A stretch of DNA of 64,000 nt from Sphingomonas horti (GCF_009753715.1 NZ_WQMS01000016.1:372001-436000); one strand, 5' to 3'. Shown: positions 1 to 8,885, counted from the stretch's first letter. Numbers and translations: made by a program. Notes: generated by a model not told the origin, from the sequence alone.

Positions 1-393
1 GCCGACCGCCGGCCCGTTGATCGCGCCGATCACCGGCTTGTTCGAGTTGAAGATGCGGAGCGCCAGCCGGCCACCGCCGTCGCGGACGCCGGGGTGCGAA
101 TAGTCGACTGATCCGTCCTCCCGAACCGGGGAGCCTTGCTCCAGCCGGTCGGGCCGCTTCGCATAGTCGAAGGTGGCGCCGCCCGCGCCCAGATCCGCGC
201 CGGCGCAATAGGCGCGGCCCGCGCCGGTCATGATCACCGCGCGCACCGCATCGTCGGCATCGGCCTCGTCGAACGCGGCGATCAGCTCCTTCATCATCTG
301 CGGCGTGAACGCGTTCAGCCGATCGGGCCGGTTGAGCGTGATGGTGAGAATGCCGTCCTGAGCTTCGGTCAGGATGGTCTCGAACCTGCTCAC
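1..393 (-). CDS. Enoyl-CoA hydratase/isomerase (crotonase) family protein, 3' end cut by the window edge
   Basis: Reading leftward from a GTG at 393, 131 codons are visible before the gene leaves the window. The translation has the crotonase hallmarks: ITLNRPDRLNAF near residue 20, the oxyanion-hole stretch YCAGADLG near residue 65, and NKPVIGAINGPAVG at the edge. Family members (about 260 residues) hydrate or isomerise enoyl-CoA thioesters in fatty-acid or amino-acid degradation. The glutamates that define hydratase activity lie outside the window, so the substrate is open. The GTG overlaps the TGA of the upstream amidohydrolase by four bases (GTGA), which suggests translational coupling. 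Confidence 0.88.
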   Translation of the reverse strand, partial: MSRFETILTEAQDGILTITLNRPDRLNAFTPQMMKELIAAFDEADADDAVRAVIMTGAGRAYCAGADLGAGGATFDYAKRPDRLEQGSPVREDGSVDYSHPGVRDGGGRLALRIFNSNKPVIGAINGPAVG

Positions 394-1727
394 GGCTTCT
401 TGCTCAGCAGGTCCATCGCGGCCGTGACCATCGCCTCGGCGCCGGTGGCGATCACTGCCTCCGCGTCCGGCGCCCAGAAGGGGCTGTGCAGCGACGGCAG
501 CTTCGCCGGGTCGCCGCCCGCCTCCTGCCATTTCGCCTGCGGCACGCCGCCGACCCAGAAGATCGTCGACTGGATGTGCTGGGGATCGACCTCGCGATAT
601 TCGGGGAAGTCCTCGCTGACCATCACCGGCTTCGCTTGGCTCACCCGCTCCGCGCCGAAGCGCGCCTTGAACGCCGCGCCCAGCCGGTTGGTCAGCGGCT
701 CGTCATTATAGGTGGAAATGCCGGACGTGCCGAAGGTGGAGACGACCGGCATCAGTTCCTCGGGCATCCCCGCCGCGATCGCCTCGCCGCGCGCGATCCG
801 CCTGATGCCGTCCAGCAGGTGCGCCCGCGTTTCCTTCGAATAGCTGCGCACGGTCAGCTGCATTTTCACTTCAAACGGGATGATGTTGTGCTTGCTGCCG
901 CCATGGATCGAGCCAACCGTGACGACCACCGCGTCCTGCGGGTCGATCTCTCGGGCAGCGAGCGTCTGCAGCGAGGTGACGATGCGCGCGGCAAGCACGA
1001 TCGGGTCCTTGGTCGTGGCCGGGGCGGCGCCGTGGCCGCCGACGCCCTTCACCAGGATATCAACCGAATCGACCGCGGCCATCGCATAGCCCGGCGTGTA
1101 GCCGATCGTGCCCGCGGGTCCGGACGCGGAATCGTGGAAGGCGACGACATATTGCGGCTTCGGAAAGCGGGTGAAGAGCCCGTCCTTCAGCATGGCCGAG
1201 GCGCCGGCATTTATCTCCTCGGCAGGCTGGCCGATCATGATCAACGTGCCCGACCAGCGATCCTTCATCGCAGCCATGCGCCGCACGGTCTCGATCCAGG
1301 CAGTCATGTGCGTGTCGTGGCCGCAGGCGTGCATCACCGGCGTTTCCTGTCCGTCAATGCCGATCGCCTTGACCTTGCTGGCAAAGGGGAGCCCGGTCTG
1401 CTCGGCGACCGGCAGCGCGTCCATGTCGGCGCGCAGCATCACCACCGGGCCGGGACCGTTCTTCATCACCGCGACGACGCCATAGCCGCCGACGCCGGTG
1501 GTCACCTCGAACCCGGCCTTCTTCGCTTCCGCCGCGAGGATGGCGGAGGTCCGCTTCTCCTGCCCCGACAGCTCCGGGTTGGCGTGCAGGTCGCGGTAGA
1601 TGGTGATCAGGCCGGGCATGTCCCGGGCGATATCGGCGCGAAGGCTGTCGGGCTGGGCCAGGGCAGGGGAGGCGAAGAGCAGGGGGAGCAGGATCAAGGC
1701 GCGCACGAGATTCTCCAGAATGACCAC
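390..1727 (-). CDS. M20 family amidohydrolase (hippurate/amino-acid amide hydrolase type), exported
   Basis: The protein has 445 residues. It starts with a signal peptide (hydrophobic core near residues 8-22, cleavage likely after SPALA) followed by an M20D metallopeptidase domain. Visible metal-site motifs are HACGHDTH (about 133-140), LRADMDALP (about 99-106) and PAEE (near 170). Such enzymes hydrolyse N-acyl amino acids or amide conjugates such as hippurate. The signal peptide places this one in the periplasm or envelope, so peptide or acyl-amino-acid scavenging is an inference. It overlaps the following crotonase gene by four bases. A type C palindromic repeat lies directly upstream. Confidence 0.9.
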   Translation of the reverse strand: MVILENLVRALILLPLLFASPALAQPDSLRADIARDMPGLITIYRDLHANPELSGQEKRTSAILAAEAKKAGFEVTTGVGGYGVVAVMKNGPGPVVMLRADMDALPVAEQTGLPFASKVKAIGIDGQETPVMHACGHDTHMTAWIETVRRMAAMKDRWSGTLIMIGQPAEEINAGASAMLKDGLFTRFPKPQYVVAFHDSASGPAGTIGYTPGYAMAAVDSVDILVKGVGGHGAAPATTKDPIVLAARIVTSLQTLAAREIDPQDAVVVTVGSIHGGSKHNIIPFEVKMQLTVRSYSKETRAHLLDGIRRIARGEAIAAGMPEELMPVVSTFGTSGISTYNDEPLTNRLGAAFKARFGAERVSQAKPVMVSEDFPEYREVDPQHIQSTIFWVGGVPQAKWQEAGGDPAKLPSLHSPFWAPDAEAVIATGAEAMVTAAMDLLSKKP

Positions 1728-1732
1728 TCACC

Positions 1733-1824
1733 CGGTTCGGGCTGAGCTAGTCGAAGCTGTCCCTTTCTTTCCGGCATTGAACAAAAGAACAAGGGGAGGC
1801 CTTCGACAGGCCCGGGCCGAACGG
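1733..1824. repeat. Type C palindromic intergenic repeat (copy 1)
   Basis: The left arm GTTCGGGCTGAGCTAGTCGA and a right arm containing TTCGACAGGCCCGGGCCGAA are near-complementary and flank a roughly 45-base spacer. The same arms recur at 54373-54488. The element fills the gap between the DUF4893 gene and the amidohydrolase. It resembles the repetitive extragenic palindromes common in sphingomonad genomes. Confidence 0.7.
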
Positions 1825-1827
1825 AGA

Positions 1828-2454
1828 TTAAGAGCCCGTCTTGCCGACAGGCACCAGTTCGATCACGTCCATCAGGCTTTCGTAGCGCGGATAGGGCAGG
1901 ATCAGCCGCCAGCGCCCGTCGCCCAGGCTTTCCACGGCGCCGATCATGTCGCGGTCGGCGTCGCGGCCATAATCGATCGCTCGCTTCTCGTCCCCCAGCA
2001 CCAGCGTGCCGACGAAGACCGTCTTCTGCGCCCCGTCCAGGATCATGCCGATCGGCCGCTGCGATCCGGTCAGCTTGCGGAAGCTGGAAATGCCCCCTTC
2101 GTCTGCGATGCGGCAGTCGAACGCGGGGTACGTCACATAGGCGAGCTCCCCCGCACCCTTCGCGCCGAGCTTGATGACGCGGCATCGATAGTCGCCGGCT
2201 GGCGGCCGGGGGTCGGCGATGCCGGCATCGGGCTCCAGCAGCTTGCCTTCGCGCGCGATTTCGGCCACGTGGCCGCTCGCTCGCGCCTGAGCCAGTCCTT
2301 CGACGAAGGCGATGCGCCAGCGGCTCAGGCGCTCGCGGTCGGCCGGCGTCGCGACGCGCCGCCAGTCCAGTGCGGGCTGCGCGGCGGCGGCAACTCGCTC
2401 ATCATGCGCGCAGGCGCTCAGCGTGAGCGCCGCGATCAGCCAAGCCTTGTTCAT
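1828..2454 (-). CDS. DUF4893 domain lipoprotein
   Basis: This 208-residue protein starts with a short lipoprotein signal ending in the lipobox LSAC (cysteine at residue 15), so it is probably lipid-anchored in the envelope. The rest matches my recollection of the DUF4893 family (motifs such as ADRERLSRWR and YRCRVIKLG), found mainly in sphingomonads and without a known function. GAGAGGG lies just before the ATG at 2454. It is followed by a palindromic repeat and then the amidohydrolase on the same strand. No catalytic motif is apparent. Confidence 0.75.
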   Translation of the reverse strand: MNKAWLIAALTLSACAHDERVAAAAQPALDWRRVATPADRERLSRWRIAFVEGLAQARASGHVAEIAREGKLLEPDAGIADPRPPAGDYRCRVIKLGAKGAGELAYVTYPAFDCRIADEGGISSFRKLTGSQRPIGMILDGAQKTVFVGTLVLGDEKRAIDYGRDADRDMIGAVESLGDGRWRLILPYPRYESLMDVIELVPVGKTGS

Positions 2455-2510
2455 GCGACCCTCTCGTTTCCCGCGAGCTTACCGCACACGGGCGAGAGCG
2501 CCAGCTCAAA

Positions 2511-3296
2511 TCAGGCCGCGGTCCAGCCGCCGTCCATCGACAGATTGGCGCCGGTGATCTGCGCCGCTTCGTCGCGGCACAGGAACAGCGCCAGCGCGGC
2601 GACCTGTTCCGGCTGGACGAACTGCTTGGTCGGCTGGGCCGCCAGCAGCACGTCGTTCACGACCTGCTCGCGAGTCAGCCCGCGGGTGCGCATCGTGTCG
2701 GGGATCTGGTTTTCGACGAGCGGGGTCCAGACATAGCCGGGGCTGATGCAATTGACGGTGATGCCGTGCGGCGCCGTCTCCAGAGCGACGGTCTTGGTCA
2801 GCCCCGCGATCCCGTGCTTGGCCGCGACATAGGCCGACTTGTTCGGGCTCGCGACCAGCGAATGGGCGGACGCCGTCGAGATGATCCGCCCCCATTTCCT
2901 CGTCTTCATGTGCGGGATCGCCGCGCGCATCAGATGAAAGGTCGACGACAGGTTTATCGCGATGATCGCGTCCCATTTCTCGACCGGGAATTCGTCGACC
3001 GGCGAGACATATTGGATGCCTGCATTGCTGATCACGATGTCCGGCCCGCCGAGCGACTCGGCGCAGTCGTGGACCATCGCCGCGATCTCCTCCGGCTTCG
3101 ACATGTCGGCGGCCGAATAGCGCGCCTCGGTGCCGCTGATCGCCGCCAGGTTCGCGCGCTCGGTCTCGATGGCCTGCGCGTCGCCGAAGCCGTTGATCAT
3201 CACCGCCGCGCCTTCGGCCGCCAGCGCCTTCGCATAGGCGAGGCCGATGCCGGACGTGGAACCGGTGACGATCGCGGTCTTGCCTTTGAGGAACAT
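2511..3296 (-). CDS. bdhA: 3-hydroxybutyrate dehydrogenase
   Basis: A 261-residue short-chain dehydrogenase with the Rossmann motif TGSTSGIG (residues 11-18), NAG (91-93), the catalytic serine in STASAHS (140-146) and the YxxxK pair at Y156/K160. Overall pattern and length match D-3-hydroxybutyrate dehydrogenases, which interconvert 3-hydroxybutyrate and acetoacetate with NAD during poly-3-hydroxybutyrate turnover. GGAG sits six bases before the ATG. The gene starts nine bases after the stop of a patatin-like gene on the same strand, a pairing common in PHB-accumulating alphaproteobacteria. A different SDR substrate cannot be fully excluded. Confidence 0.88.
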   Translation of the reverse strand: MFLKGKTAIVTGSTSGIGLAYAKALAAEGAAVMINGFGDAQAIETERANLAAISGTEARYSAADMSKPEEIAAMVHDCAESLGGPDIVISNAGIQYVSPVDEFPVEKWDAIIAINLSSTFHLMRAAIPHMKTRKWGRIISTASAHSLVASPNKSAYVAAKHGIAGLTKTVALETAPHGITVNCISPGYVWTPLVENQIPDTMRTRGLTREQVVNDVLLAAQPTKQFVQPEQVAALALFLCRDEAAQITGANLSMDGGWTAA

Positions 3297-3305
3297 ACGG
3301 AACTC

Positions 3306-4439
3306 CTATTTGCGGGTGAGGTCGAAAGCGGCGGTCCGGCCATCGACGATGTTGCGGGCGAGCAGCTCGGACCGGTCGATGGTCTCCATGACGGCGGCGT
3401 GGCCCGCGGTCCAATGCTCCATCATCGAACGGGCGGAGAATTCGTAATCGCGCGAGCCGCTTTCCCAGGCGGAAGCGCGGTGGATCAGCTGGACGACATT
3501 GACCGGCTGCTCGGCCGCCTGCGCCCGAAGCGCCTCCACATCGGGATCGTTTTTCAGCTCGGCCGGCAGCTTGCGAAGCACTCGGCGGACGAGCTCGCGC
3601 TCTTTGCGGAGCTTCATCAATTGGTCGCTGACCTGACGCGTGCGGCTGGAGTAACGGATCTCCTTCTCGCGCGCGAACACGTCGAGGATCGTGCGCGGGG
3701 CCGGGCCGGCGGCGGGGAAAAGGTCGACCTGGAACACCAGCATCGGCTCGGTCTGGGTGTCGAGCACGTCGGAAAGCGGCGTGTTGGAGACGATGCCGCC
3801 GTCCCACCAGAGCTTTCCGTCGATCTCGACCGGCGGCAGCCCGGGGGGCAGCGCGCCCGAGGCCATGATGTGGCGCGCGTCCAGCCGCTCCTTGCGGTTG
3901 GAGAAATAGCGGAAATTGCCGCTCTCGATCTCGACCGCGCCCACCGAAAGGTGAACCGGCCCGGTGTTCAGCAGCTCCCAGTCGATCAGCTTCTCGAGCG
4001 TCTCCGCCAGGATCGAGTTGTCGTAGAAGCTGAGCGCTCCCGGTGTCCCGGGCGCCGCGAACATCGGCGGCACGAATCGCGCGCCGAAGAAGCCCGGCAC
4101 GCCGGTGACTGCGACAAAGGCCGCCGACCATTCGTGCACCAGCTCGCGCCAGTGATCGTCGCCGGGGATCGGAAAGCTCGGCAGCCAGCTCGTGACCAGC
4201 TCCCAGAACTCGCGCAACCGCGCGACGCGGCGCGCGGGCGGGTTGCCGGCCAGGATTGCGGCGTTGACCGCCCCGATCGAGATGCCGGCGATCCGGTCGA
4301 TCTCGATCTCCTGCGCGTCGAGCGCCTCATAGACGCCCGCTTGGTAGGAGCCGAGCGCGCCGCCGCCTTGCAACACCAGCGCGACCTGCTCCGGCAACGG
4401 CATTGCCGTGCGCCTGCGACTCGGTTCCGCATCCGCCAT
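3306..4439 (-). CDS. Patatin-like phospholipase family protein
   Basis: A 377-residue protein. Residues 20-60 contain the glycine-rich oxyanion loop (LQGGGALGS) and the nucleophile elbow GISIG with Ser54. The second catalytic residue is the Asp of WWDGG. Patatin proteins are Ser-Asp dyad acyl hydrolases; the C-terminal third resembles the DUF3734 extension seen beside 3-hydroxybutyrate dehydrogenase genes. I chose the ATG at 4439 because the open frame upstream is low-complexity and antisense to a real gene. It is likely co-transcribed with bdhA, which suggests a role at storage granules or membrane lipids (inference). Confidence 0.88.
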   Translation of the reverse strand: MADAEPSRRRTAMPLPEQVALVLQGGGALGSYQAGVYEALDAQEIEIDRIAGISIGAVNAAILAGNPPARRVARLREFWELVTSWLPSFPIPGDDHWRELVHEWSAAFVAVTGVPGFFGARFVPPMFAAPGTPGALSFYDNSILAETLEKLIDWELLNTGPVHLSVGAVEIESGNFRYFSNRKERLDARHIMASGALPPGLPPVEIDGKLWWDGGIVSNTPLSDVLDTQTEPMLVFQVDLFPAAGPAPRTILDVFAREKEIRYSSRTRQVSDQLMKLRKERELVRRVLRKLPAELKNDPDVEALRAQAAEQPVNVVQLIHRASAWESGSRDYEFSARSMMEHWTAGHAAVMETIDRSELLARNIVDGRTAAFDLTRK

Positions 4440-4519
4440 ATCGCTCCCGTAACCTTCCCGGCTAAGCAGGGGCAACCGATTGCGCGGCCGATCATTGAGA
4501 CGGCGGGAAGGGAGAAGAC

Positions 4520-5407
4520 ATGCGGCTCGACGATTACCGGACCAGCGACAATGTCGGCGACCAGCGCGGGCAGAGCTTCGGCGGCGGCGGGTTTGGCGGA
4601 GGCGGTGGCCTCGGGCTGATCCTCGGCCTGGTCGGCAGCCGCTTCGGCATCGGCGGCGTCGCGGTGGTGCTGATCGGTGCCTGGCTGCTCGGGCTGTTCG
4701 GCAGCGGCGGCGGCCAGCAGGCGATCTCTCCGCAGGAACAGGCGGGCGGCAAGACCGCGGCGCAGATCTGCTCGGTCGACGCAGCCAGCCGCTTTTCGTG
4801 CCAGGTGCTCGCCAGTACCGAGGACACTTGGGGCCGCATCTTCCAGCAATCGGGCGCCCGCTACACGCCGACGACGCTGATCTTCTATTCCGGCCGCGGC
4901 CAGTCGGGCTGCGGGGCGGCACAGTCGGCGATGGGGCCGTTCTACTGCCCGACCGACAAGAAGGTGTATCTGGACACCGATTTCTACCGCGAGCTGTCGC
5001 AGCGCTTCGGCGCGGCCGGCGATTTCGCCCAGGCCTATGTGATCGCGCACGAGGTCGGGCATCACGTCCAGGACCTGCAGGGCACGCTCGAACAGGCGCA
5101 CGAACTCCAGGCCCGCTCGGGCGAAGCGGAAGGCAATGCGATCCAGGTGCGGGTCGAGCTCCAGGCCGATTGCTATGCCGGCGTCTGGGCGGCGGCGAAC
5201 AAGGACCGGCTAGAGCCCGGCGACGTCGAGGAAGGGATGCGCGCCGCCCACCAGATCGGCGATGACGTGCTCCAGCAGGCAAGTCAGGGGCGGGTGGTGC
5301 CGGAAAGCTTCACGCACGGCACGGCCGAGCAGCGGATGGCATGGCTGCGCAAGGGGATCCAGACCGGCGACCCCGCGCAATGCGACACGTTCAGCGGCCC
5401 GATCTAA
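4520..5407 (+). CDS. ypfJ: YpfJ/KPN_02809-type neutral zinc metallopeptidase
   Basis: A 295-residue protein with a glycine-rich N-terminus (18-30), one membrane segment (about 31-60) and a zinc peptidase domain. The zinc site is HEVGH at 177-181, with a likely third ligand in ELQADCYAG (Glu213). The family occurs widely in bacteria but its substrates are unknown; topology predicts a periplasmic catalytic domain. GGGAGAAG precedes the ATG. It diverges from the patatin gene across an 80-base gap. Confidence 0.9.
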   Translation: MRLDDYRTSDNVGDQRGQSFGGGGFGGGGGLGLILGLVGSRFGIGGVAVVLIGAWLLGLFGSGGGQQAISPQEQAGGKTAAQICSVDAASRFSCQVLASTEDTWGRIFQQSGARYTPTTLIFYSGRGQSGCGAAQSAMGPFYCPTDKKVYLDTDFYRELSQRFGAAGDFAQAYVIAHEVGHHVQDLQGTLEQAHELQARSGEAEGNAIQVRVELQADCYAGVWAAANKDRLEPGDVEEGMRAAHQIGDDVLQQASQGRVVPESFTHGTAEQRMAWLRKGIQTGDPAQCDTFSGPI

Positions 5408-5409
5408 AT

Positions 5410-5571
5410 CCTCTCCGAGCTTGCTCGGGGAGGGGGACCGCGCGAAGCGCGGCGAAGGGGCCGCACCGCGGCCTTGAGCCGGGGGAGGACTGCTGATCGC
5501 CCGCTTGCGCGGACGCCCCTCCACCACTCGCCTTTGGCGAGCGGTCCCCCTCCCCTGCAAAGCAGGGGAGG
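5410..5571. repeat. Type A mosaic palindromic repeat (copy 1, full-length)
   Basis: About 160 bases made of nested palindromes: an outer hairpin (CCGAGCTTGCTCGGGGAGG), a GCGCGAAGCGCG hairpin, paired GGAGG.../CCCCTCC arms, ACTCGCCTTTGGCGAGCGGT, and a closing CCCCTCCCCTGC/GCAGGGGAGG hairpin. The same order of modules is found at 18868-19020. It fills the gap between the convergent ypfJ and reductase genes, so it may also stop transcription from both sides. Confidence 0.75.
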
Positions 5572-5572
5572 A

Positions 5573-6562
5573 TTATAGCTTCACCAGCATCTTGCCGGTA
5601 TTGGCCCCGCTGAAGAGGCCCAGGAACGCGTCCAGCGTGGAATCCAGCCCCTCGCGGACGGTGGTCCGTGCCTTGATCTTCCCGCCTGTCACCCAGGCGC
5701 CCATTTCCTGCTGGAACGTGCCGATCTCGGCGAAATAGTCGGTCCAGATGAAGCCGCGCATGGTGAGGCGCGTCGGGATCGTGCGGATGATGTAGCGGAG
5801 TTCCTGCGGCTTGCCGTCGTTATAGACGTCGATCATGCCGCAGATCGCGAAGCGGGCGCGCTCGCGGGCCGTCGCGAAGGCGGCATCCAGATGCTCGCCG
5901 CCGACATTGTCGAAATAGACGTCGATGCCGTTGGGCGCCGCTTCCATCAGCTGCGGCAGCACCGGGCCGGCCTTGTAGTCGATGCAGGCGTCGGCGCCGA
6001 GCTCCTTGACGAAGGCCACCTTGTCCGGGCCGCCGGCCGAGCCGATCACGGTCATGCCTTTCAGCTTGGCGATCTGCACCACTGCCGACCCGACCGCGCC
6101 GGCGGCGGCCGAGACGAAGACGATGTCGCCCGTCTTGGCCTCGGCGGTGCGGAGCAGGCCGAAATAGGCGGTGCCGCCGGTCAGCCCCAGATTGTGGAGC
6201 CAGACGTCATCGGAGACGCCCATGTCCGGCGGCAGCTTCTGCGGCATCGATTCAGCGCCGATCGTCGCGGTGTCGCGCCAGCCGGCCATGTGCAGCACCT
6301 TGTCGCCGGGCGCAAAGCCGGGATTGCGGCTCTCGACCACTTCGCCGACAGCGCCGCCGGTCATCGGCTCACCGAGCTGAAATGGCGGGACGTAGCTCTT
6401 CACGTCGTTCATGCGGCCGCGCATGTACGGGTCGACCGACAGCCACAGGTTGCGCACGCGCAGCTGCCCGTCCTGCAGCGGCGGGTCCGGCAGTTCGACG
6501 AGATCGAAGTCGCTCGTCTGCGGCAACCCCTTCGGCCGCGATTTCAGCACCCAGGCGCGCAT
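5573..6562 (-). CDS. NADP-dependent oxidoreductase, zinc-independent MDR family
   Basis: A 329-residue medium-chain dehydrogenase/reductase without the zinc-ligand cysteines. The N-terminus (LKSRPKG, VDPYMRGRM) and the nucleotide-binding segment (AAAGAVGSAVVQIAKLKG, about 145-162) match the CurA/leukotriene-B4 dehydrogenase branch. These enzymes reduce activated double bonds of 2-alkenals or enones with NADPH. AAGGAGG lies just before the ATG. The stop codon touches a type A repeat. The true substrate is unknown; detoxification of reactive enals is the usual assumption. Confidence 0.9.
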   Translation of the reverse strand: MRAWVLKSRPKGLPQTSDFDLVELPDPPLQDGQLRVRNLWLSVDPYMRGRMNDVKSYVPPFQLGEPMTGGAVGEVVESRNPGFAPGDKVLHMAGWRDTATIGAESMPQKLPPDMGVSDDVWLHNLGLTGGTAYFGLLRTAEAKTGDIVFVSAAAGAVGSAVVQIAKLKGMTVIGSAGGPDKVAFVKELGADACIDYKAGPVLPQLMEAAPNGIDVYFDNVGGEHLDAAFATARERARFAICGMIDVYNDGKPQELRYIIRTIPTRLTMRGFIWTDYFAEIGTFQQEMGAWVTGGKIKARTTVREGLDSTLDAFLGLFSGANTGKMLVKL

Positions 6563-6616
6563 GATGTCCTCCTTGTGTTTGGGAACACCTTAGGCTGGGC
6601 CTGCCGCAAAACAAAT

Positions 6617-6640
6617 CCTCCCCGAGCTTGCTCGGGGAGG
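6617..6640. terminator. Isolated type A hairpin, possible bidirectional terminator
   Basis: CCTCCCCGAGC and GCTCGGGGAGG form a perfect 11-bp stem around TT. It is the same hairpin that opens the longer type A elements. It lies between the start of the reductase gene and the stop of the DUF2171 gene, both on the minus strand. There is no clear U-tract, so terminator activity is uncertain. Confidence 0.5.
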
Positions 6641-6648
6641 AGCTTAGA

Positions 6649-7647
6649 TTACCGGTCTTCGTACGTGCCCGAGAAGCTGCGGTTCAGCATGTGCGCGCCT
6701 TCGCCGCGGCGCTGATCCTCGCTTTCGAACAGGGCCCGCCTGTTCTCTTCGTCGCGCCACTGGTCCTTGGCCTGGTCTGCGGTCTTGTTGATCGTCACTT
6801 TGTCGTCGACCGACTGGATCCAGGAGCAGGGGATCGAGTGGTGATGGCCGCCCGCCGCCGGATCGCTCTTGGTGAGGATGATGCGGTCGCCTGCCACCTT
6901 GTCGACCGTGCCCAGATGCTCGCCATCCGATCCGCATACTTCCATATGCTCGCGGACGTTGCGCATGCTGGAGCGCTGCTGCTGGCGATTGCTGCGCCAG
7001 TTCGAGAACTCGTTGTGGAAGCGGTCGCGATTCTCGCGGCGATACTCGTCATAGTCGCGATCGAGCGCGTCCATCTGCTCGCGGCGCCATTCGCGATAAT
7101 GATCGTCATGCGGGTAAGAGCCTTGGCCGCGCCAGTCGCCGCTGCCCATGCCGGCCCGGCCGCCGCCATAGCCCCCGCGGTCCTCGTAGCGGCCGCCGCG
7201 CGTGCGGTAATCGCCCGTGCCGCCGTAGCGCGAGCCGGCCGCTTCATAGCCGCCGCTCGATTCGCGCCGCCCGCGCCAGTCGCGGTCGCTGCTCCAGCCG
7301 CCGCGGTCGCCGCCGCCCCAGGGCTCGCTCGCGTCCTGGCGGAAGTCGCGCTCGCGGTCACGCATCGCCGGCTTCACATTGGCCCGGCCATAGCTGCGGT
7401 CCTCGCCACGCCAGTCGTCGCGGTGGTCGCGACCGCGATCGTCGTCGTCGCTGAACCAGGAGCGGATCTCGTCGCCGGCGCGCTCGAAAAAGCCGCGGTC
7501 GTCGTCGCGGCGATGGTCGCTGCCGCGCCAATTGTCGCGGCGGCCATAATCGCGGTCGCGATCGCTGCCGCCCCGGCCATATTCGCGGCCTTCGTAATAA
7601 CGGTCGCTGGGGCTGCCATAGCCGCGATAGTCGTCCCGATCTGCCAT
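6649..7647 (-). CDS. DUF2171 protein with long Arg/Asp/Gly-rich N-terminus
   Basis: A 332-residue protein with two parts. Residues 1 to about 250 are low-complexity, dominated by R, D, G, Y and W, with an island [17 protein letters not shown] that recalls the SWFGD motif of sphingomonad stress proteins. The last 75 residues form a DUF2171 domain ([19 protein letters not shown]..., ending ITINK-like). Such proteins are usually predicted to respond to desiccation or salt; nothing here proves a function. I chose the ATG at 7647 because AAAGGAG lies nine bases upstream; the ATG 15 codons earlier has no such site. The composition suggests an intrinsically disordered, possibly nucleic-acid-binding segment. 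Confidence 0.75.
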   Translation of the reverse strand: MADRDDYRGYGSPSDRYYEGREYGRGGSDRDRDYGRRDNWRGSDHRRDDDRGFFERAGDEIRSWFSDDDDRGRDHRDDWRGEDRSYGRANVKPAMRDRERDFRQDASEPWGGGDRGGWSSDRDWRGRRESSGGYEAAGSRYGGTGDYRTRGGRYEDRGGYGGGRAGMGSGDWRGQGSYPHDDHYREWRREQMDALDRDYDEYRRENRDRFHNEFSNWRSNRQQQRSSMRNVREHMEVCGSDGEHLGTVDKVAGDRIILTKSDPAAGGHHHSIPCSWIQSVDDKVTINKTADQAKDQWRDEENRRALFESEDQRRGEGAHMLNRSFSGTYEDR

Positions 7648-7776
7648 TTCCGGATGCTCCTTTCGATTGAGGCACATGAGCCGCGGCGGCACCTGCGCCG
7701 CCGCGCCCTTCCGCCCGAATCAGCGCATCCGCCCCGGCTTGGTTCCGATCCGTCCCGCTCCATGCGACGAAGCGTG

Positions 7777-7805
7777 TTGCATCGCGCGGGAGGCGCGAGT
7801 AAGGG
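7777..7805 (+). promoter_or_regulatory. Candidate sigma-70 promoter of tRNA-Ala
   Basis: TTGCAT and TAAGGG are separated by exactly 17 bases and end about 41 bases before the first base of the tRNA. Spacing and position suit a tRNA promoter, but the -10 element is a weak match. Confidence 0.4.
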
Positions 7806-7846
7806 CCCTGCTTCGCGCCGGCCAGCCGGCGCCAAGGACATGGTGC

Positions 7847-7922
<76 letters not shown>

Positions 7923-8051
7923 TTTTCCCCTGCTGCGGCAGCCTTCCCGATCGAAACGAACGAACCCGGGCGCGGCGTCGCGCGTTGGCTGTCTGTGGCT
8001 TATCGGCAACGTTTCGCAGCCGATCTGCCGCGCCAAAGCTACCGCGCTGAC

Positions 8052-8066
8052 TTAACTCGATATTAA
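8052..8066 (+). promoter_or_regulatory. CtrA-binding box upstream of ctrA
   Basis: TTAA-CTCGATA-TTAA is a perfect match to the alphaproteobacterial CtrA consensus TTAA-N7-TTAA. It lies about 90 bases before the ctrA start. Two further half sites follow at 8084-8087 and 8092-8095 (GGTTAACTGGTTAATG) with a non-standard 4-base spacing. Direct autoregulation of ctrA is therefore likely, by analogy with Caulobacter. Confidence 0.7.
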
Positions 8067-8155
8067 CGTTTGGAGCTCAAAGGTTAACTGGTTAATGAGG
8101 CGCTTGGGCGCGCACGGGGTCGCCGCGCGCACAAACATGACGAGGGGCCGCAGTT

Positions 8156-8863
8156 ATGCGCGTTTTGCTGATCGAAGACGAGCCGACGACCGCAAAAGCG
8201 ATCGAGATGATGCTGAATGCCGAGGGGTTGAACGTCTATTCGACGGACCTGGGCGAGGAAGGCCTCGATCTCGGCAAGCTCTATGACTACGACATCATCC
8301 TTCTCGACCTGAACCTGCCGGACATGCACGGCTATGACGTGCTGAAGAAGCTCCGCACCTCCAAGGTCCAGACGCCGGTCCTGATCCTGTCGGGGATCAG
8401 CGAAATGGATTCCAAGGTCCGCTCGTTCGGCTTCGGCGCCGACGATTATGTGACCAAGCCTTTCCACCGCGACGAGCTGGTCGCCCGCATCCACGCGGTC
8501 GTGCGCCGCTCCAAGGGCCATTCGCAGTCGGTCATCCGCACCGGCAAGCTCGCGGTCAACCTGGACGCGAAGACAGTCGAGGTCGACGGTGCCCGCGTGC
8601 ACCTGACCGGCAAGGAATATGCGATGCTGGAGCTGCTGTCGCTCCGCAAGGGCACCACGCTCACCAAGGAAATGTTCCTGAACCACCTCTATGGCGGCAT
8701 GGACGAGCCCGAGCTGAAGATCATCGACGTCTTCATCTGCAAGCTGCGCAAGAAGCTGAGCCTGGCGTGCGGCGGAGACAATTACATCGAGACGGTGTGG
8801 GGCCGCGGCTATGTGCTGCGCGACCCGCAGGAAGAACAGGCGCCGGTCACCGCGGCCGCGTGA
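8156..8863 (+). CDS. ctrA: Cell-cycle response regulator CtrA
   Basis: A 235-residue OmpR-class regulator: a receiver domain (about 1-118) with the phospho-acceptor at Asp51 (LLDLNLP) and Lys in the TKPF motif, then a winged-helix DNA-binding domain (about 125-228, ending [10 protein letters not shown]). The sequence is the strongly conserved CtrA type ([20 protein letters not shown]). CtrA controls division, motility and envelope genes through TTAA-N7-TTAA sites, one of which lies upstream. The C-terminus ends in Ala-Ala, as in the Caulobacter ClpXP degradation signal. A strong terminator follows. Confidence 0.96.
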   Translation: MRVLLIEDEPTTAKAIEMMLNAEGLNVYSTDLGEEGLDLGKLYDYDIILLDLNLPDMHGYDVLKKLRTSKVQTPVLILSGISEMDSKVRSFGFGADDYVTKPFHRDELVARIHAVVRRSKGHSQSVIRTGKLAVNLDAKTVEVDGARVHLTGKEYAMLELLSLRKGTTLTKEMFLNHLYGGMDEPELKIIDVFICKLRKKLSLACGGDNYIETVWGRGYVLRDPQEEQAPVTAAA

Positions 8864-8885
8864 GATTTCCGGGCGGGGAAACGGC

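Noticed and set aside
2766-4619. A 617-residue open frame on the plus strand over bdhA and the patatin gene
   Set aside because: It is a shadow of two well-supported genes; its translation is low-complexity and has no motif.
4440-5282. N-terminal extension of the patatin frame
   Set aside because: It runs antisense over the YpfJ peptidase and is Arg/Pro-rich; the ATG at 4439 gives a normal patatin start.
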